9,668 bases of DNA from Bacteroidota bacterium (GTDB lineage Bacteria > Bacteroidota > Bacteroidia > Bacteroidales > UBA1556). The position numbers were made by a program, and so were the translations under genes. Positions 5,918 through 9,668 of the stretch are shown here, piece after piece; within the stretch, counting starts at the first letter, position 1, and each line of letters begins with the position of its first letter. The notes under the pieces were generated by a model. That model saw nothing but the letters and a program-made list of their open reading frames with translations, was not told the origin of the DNA and did not search any database. Where the stretch lies: assembly GCA_003973505.1 (NCBI GenBank), contig QNXT01000057.1, forward strand, positions 1 to 9,668. The letters are read 5' to 3'.

Positions 5918-6823
5918 CTATTTCAAGGTTAATTCACGGAATATATCCTCAAGTCCCATTTCTTCTGATTTTAGTCCAATCAGCGTCAATTGATTATCGC
6001 GAGCAAAATCGTAAATAGCGGCACGAATATCGGCTCCCTGACTCGGTCTTATCTTTATTATTTTTCCATCTCGACTTAGATCTTCAACTCCATCAATCTT
6101 TTTCAATTGGGCAAGGTCAACGTTTTCCTGGAATTCAACACTGATGATTTCACCACCTTTAAGTAAATTCTGCAATTTACTTGTGGGGCTGTCGGCAACC
6201 ATTTTTCCTTTATTAATAATAATCACCCGATCGCAAATAGCCTCAACTTCTTGCATAATGTGTGAAGAAAAAAGCACGGTTTTATTCTTTCCGATTTCTT
6301 TTATCAGGTTACGAATCTCAACCAATTGATTGGGGTCAAGACCTGAAGTAGGCTCATCCAAAATCAGCACTTTTGGGTCGTGAATAAAAGTTGCGGCTAA
6401 GCCAACTCTTTGGCGATAACCCTTTGAAAGTGCACCAAGCTTTTTATGTTGTTCCACTTGCAGCCCGGTAAGTTCAATCATTTCAGCAATACGATGTTTT
6501 AGGTTTTTCACCTTATAAATACCACCAACAAATTGGAGGTATTCTTTCACATACATATCAAGGTATAGCGGATTACTCTCAGGTAGATAACCTATTTTTT
6601 CACGAACAGCCAACGACTCTTCCATTACATCCAGTCCCTCCACTTTTGCCTCACCATCGGTAGGTGGAATAAAGCCACTCAATATTTTCATCAAAGTAGA
6701 TTTCCCTGCACCATTGGGACCCAATAGCCCAACAATTTCCCCCTCCTTAATTTCAAAACTTACTTGATCGAGAGCCTTCTGACTACCGTATTCTTTACTT
6801 ATATTCTGTATGCTGATTGACAT
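5918..6823 (-). CDS. ABC transporter ATP-binding protein, GldA-like
   Basis: This cytoplasmic ATPase subunit of an ABC-2 type transporter has 301 residues, like GldA of gliding Bacteroidetes (about 300). Seen: Walker A GPNGAGKS (35-42), the Q-loop region IGYLPES (77-83) with Glu where classic transporters have Gln, the signature LSKGYRQRV (132-140), Walker B VLILDEP (152-158), the D-loop SGLDP (160-164) and the switch His188 in SSHIM. A C-terminal domain follows (about 225-301) ending EEMGLEDIFRELT, as is common in the CcmA/GldA group. The phrase KVLILDEPTSGLDPNQLVEI closely matches GldA proteins. No permease such as GldF or GldG lies beside it; in Flavobacterium gldA is also apart from gldFG. 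GldA-type ATPases occur in non-gliding Bacteroidetes too, so gliding should not be inferred. The gene has its own promoter box and a ~43-nt leader. Confidence 0.9.
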   Translation of the reverse strand: MSISIQNISKEYGSQKALDQVSFEIKEGEIVGLLGPNGAGKSTLMKILSGFIPPTDGEAKVEGLDVMEESLAVREKIGYLPESNPLYLDMYVKEYLQFVGGIYKVKNLKHRIAEMIELTGLQVEQHKKLGALSKGYRQRVGLAATFIHDPKVLILDEPTSGLDPNQLVEIRNLIKEIGKNKTVLFSSHIMQEVEAICDRVIIINKGKMVADSPTSKLQNLLKGGEIISVEFQENVDLAQLKKIDGVEDLSRDGKIIKIRPSQGADIRAAIYDFARDNQLTLIGLKSEEMGLEDIFRELTLK

Positions 6824-6842
6824 ATTTTGCTGCGTTTATGAT

Positions 6843-6858
6843 GGACTATACTCAGTCC
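6843..6858 (-). other. Small hairpin in the leader of the gldA-like gene
   Basis: GGACT and AGTCC form a 5-bp stem with a 6-base loop (GGACTGAGTATAGTCC on the minus strand). It lies in the predicted leader, 20 nt before the ATG. It could affect mRNA stability or translation. A stem this short may also be chance. Confidence 0.25.
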
Positions 6859-6870
6859 GATATTGAAAAA

Positions 6871-6878
6871 CAAAAGTA
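6871..6878 (-). promoter_or_regulatory. Bacteroidetes -7 box of the gldA-like gene
   Basis: The minus strand reads TACTTTTG, matching TAnnTTTG. Transcription would begin near 6866, giving a leader of about 43 nt. This separates the gene from the upstream ligA-acyltransferase unit. No clear -33 element is visible. Confidence 0.5.
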
Positions 6879-6972
6879 AATAAATAAAACCGTGATTTCT
6901 GATTTTTCCTAAACGTGTTTTTCTACTCCCTATCGATATTGATAAAATAAAATCCGTTTAAGGTTTACCTCC

Positions 6973-7014
6973 AATCTAAAATCAATAATCCAAAATCAAA
7001 AATCGTAAATCTAT
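6973..7014. repeat. Heptanucleotide tandem repeat (AATCNNN x6) at the 3' end of the acyltransferase gene
   Basis: Six consecutive 7-bp units share AATC in exact register: AATCTAA, AATCAAT, AATCCAA, AATCAAA, AATCGTA, AATCTAT. The last unit includes the stop codon of the minus-strand acyltransferase gene (CTA at 7011-7013). The other five lie in the downstream intergenic DNA. The three variable bases are almost all A or T. Confidence 0.75.
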
Positions 7015-7577
7015 ACTTCTCCATTCAAAACCTCAGGTGGTAAATAGAAATTCTCAGGATGTTTGGGATGTTTCCCAACATAGAGCTTCATTATTTGCAA
7101 GGTATCTTTTTCAAAATCACCTTCAAGTTCATAGGTTGCCATTACCTCAGCTATTTTATACTTATAGTCTAAGGCACCAACAACCACAGGAACCTTGGCA
7201 GCCATAGCAATACGATGATAGCCATCCTTCCATTTTTTAACCAGGGAACGTGTTGCCTCCGGAGTAATGGTCAAAGCCATTTCATCTTCCTCCTCAAAAC
7301 GCTTTACCAAGTCCTCCACAATCCGATTTCTTCCTCCACGACGAACGGGTATTCCTCCTAAGTATCTCAAAAAGCCACCCAAAGGCCAAAAAAAAGCTTC
7401 CTCTTTAATTAAAAAATAGCCCTTTAAATTTACGGCTTTAAAAAATAAGAAGCCATACACAAAATCCCAATTGCTTGTATGCGGACCCGCAATTACAACT
7501 GCTTTGCGAGGCAATTCGCCAATACCATTCACTACTTTCCAGCCCAATAGCTTTAATATCCGTTCTGATAAATTCAT
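7011..7577 (-). CDS. Lysophospholipid acyltransferase (PlsC-like) family protein
   Basis: This is a 188-residue protein of the glycerolipid acyltransferase family, whose members move acyl chains onto lysophosphatidate or related acceptors at the inner membrane. Seen: the catalytic HX4D box in GPHTSNWDFV (31-40; His33, Asp38), a hydrophobic stretch around 60-75, the acceptor-binding motif GGIPVRRGG (74-82), and TPEATRS (105-111), where most PlsC proteins have PEGTR. The protein is shorter than typical PlsC (about 240) and has no strong N-terminal membrane helix, so the acceptor cannot be assigned. It is not clearly PlsC itself. It starts 33 bp after the ligA stop on the same strand with no promoter-like box between, so the two are probably co-transcribed. 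The stop codon lies inside the heptad repeat. Confidence 0.85.
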   Translation of the reverse strand: MNLSERILKLLGWKVVNGIGELPRKAVVIAGPHTSNWDFVYGFLFFKAVNLKGYFLIKEEAFFWPLGGFLRYLGGIPVRRGGRNRIVEDLVKRFEEEDEMALTITPEATRSLVKKWKDGYHRIAMAAKVPVVVGALDYKYKIAEVMATYELEGDFEKDTLQIMKLYVGKHPKHPENFYLPPEVLNGEV

Positions 7578-7610
7578 TTTATCCTATTTTTGAAATTATT
7601 GACAGCAATA

Positions 7611-9611
<2,001 letters not shown>

Positions 9612-9668
9612 TTATTTCTATTATTTGCTTAGCTGTAAAAATACAATTTTATTAATCGTTACTTTGTG

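Noticed and set aside
7578..7610. A separate promoter for the acyltransferase gene
   Set aside because: The 33-bp gap holds only a poor TAATTTCA match. Read-through from ligA is simpler.

Overview
The window looks like ordinary core-genome DNA from a Bacteroidota (Bacteroidetes) bacterium. Four things point there: AT-rich DNA, promoter-like TAnnTTTG boxes instead of sigma-70 hexamers, no Shine-Dalgarno sequences, and proteins of Bacteroidetes type (a GldA-like ABC ATPase, a YbdG-type MscS channel, and the zinc-finger form of LigA). A more precise placement is not supported. There is no tRNA, rRNA, CRISPR array, transposase or phage gene, and I see no new multigene system. The interesting material lies in the non-coding DNA.

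Left part (1-2552): pyruvate kinase on the minus strand, cut by the window edge a few residues before its end. It is followed by a plus-strand DUF456 membrane protein and a minus-strand FtsB/DivIC-type division protein, whose 3' ends overlap by 17 bp. Both of these small genes have a promoter-like box exactly 4 nt before the ATG, suggesting leaderless mRNAs.

Middle (2497-5406): metK on the minus strand has a strong terminator hairpin. Its roughly 150-nt leader contains what looks like a SAM-II-type riboswitch starting at the predicted transcription start, with a 9-bp competing long-range helix. This would give end-product feedback on SAM synthesis. Divergently transcribed is a mechanosensitive channel of the YbdG group.

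Non-coding block (5407-5917): 511 bp without a gene, built from repeats. It holds an imperfect inverted-repeat (MITE-like) element with nested hairpins, degenerate ~50-bp tandem units carrying CGAGCnnAGCGA cores, and a CCATGG inverted repeat.

Right part (5918-9611): all minus strand. There is a gldA-like ABC ATPase with its own promoter, then a probable ligA - lysophospholipid acyltransferase operon (33-bp gap). The last gene of that operon runs into a perfect-period 7-bp repeat (AATCNNN x6). The genes form no single pathway: they cover glycolysis, division, SAM synthesis, osmotic protection, transport, lipid acylation and DNA ligation.
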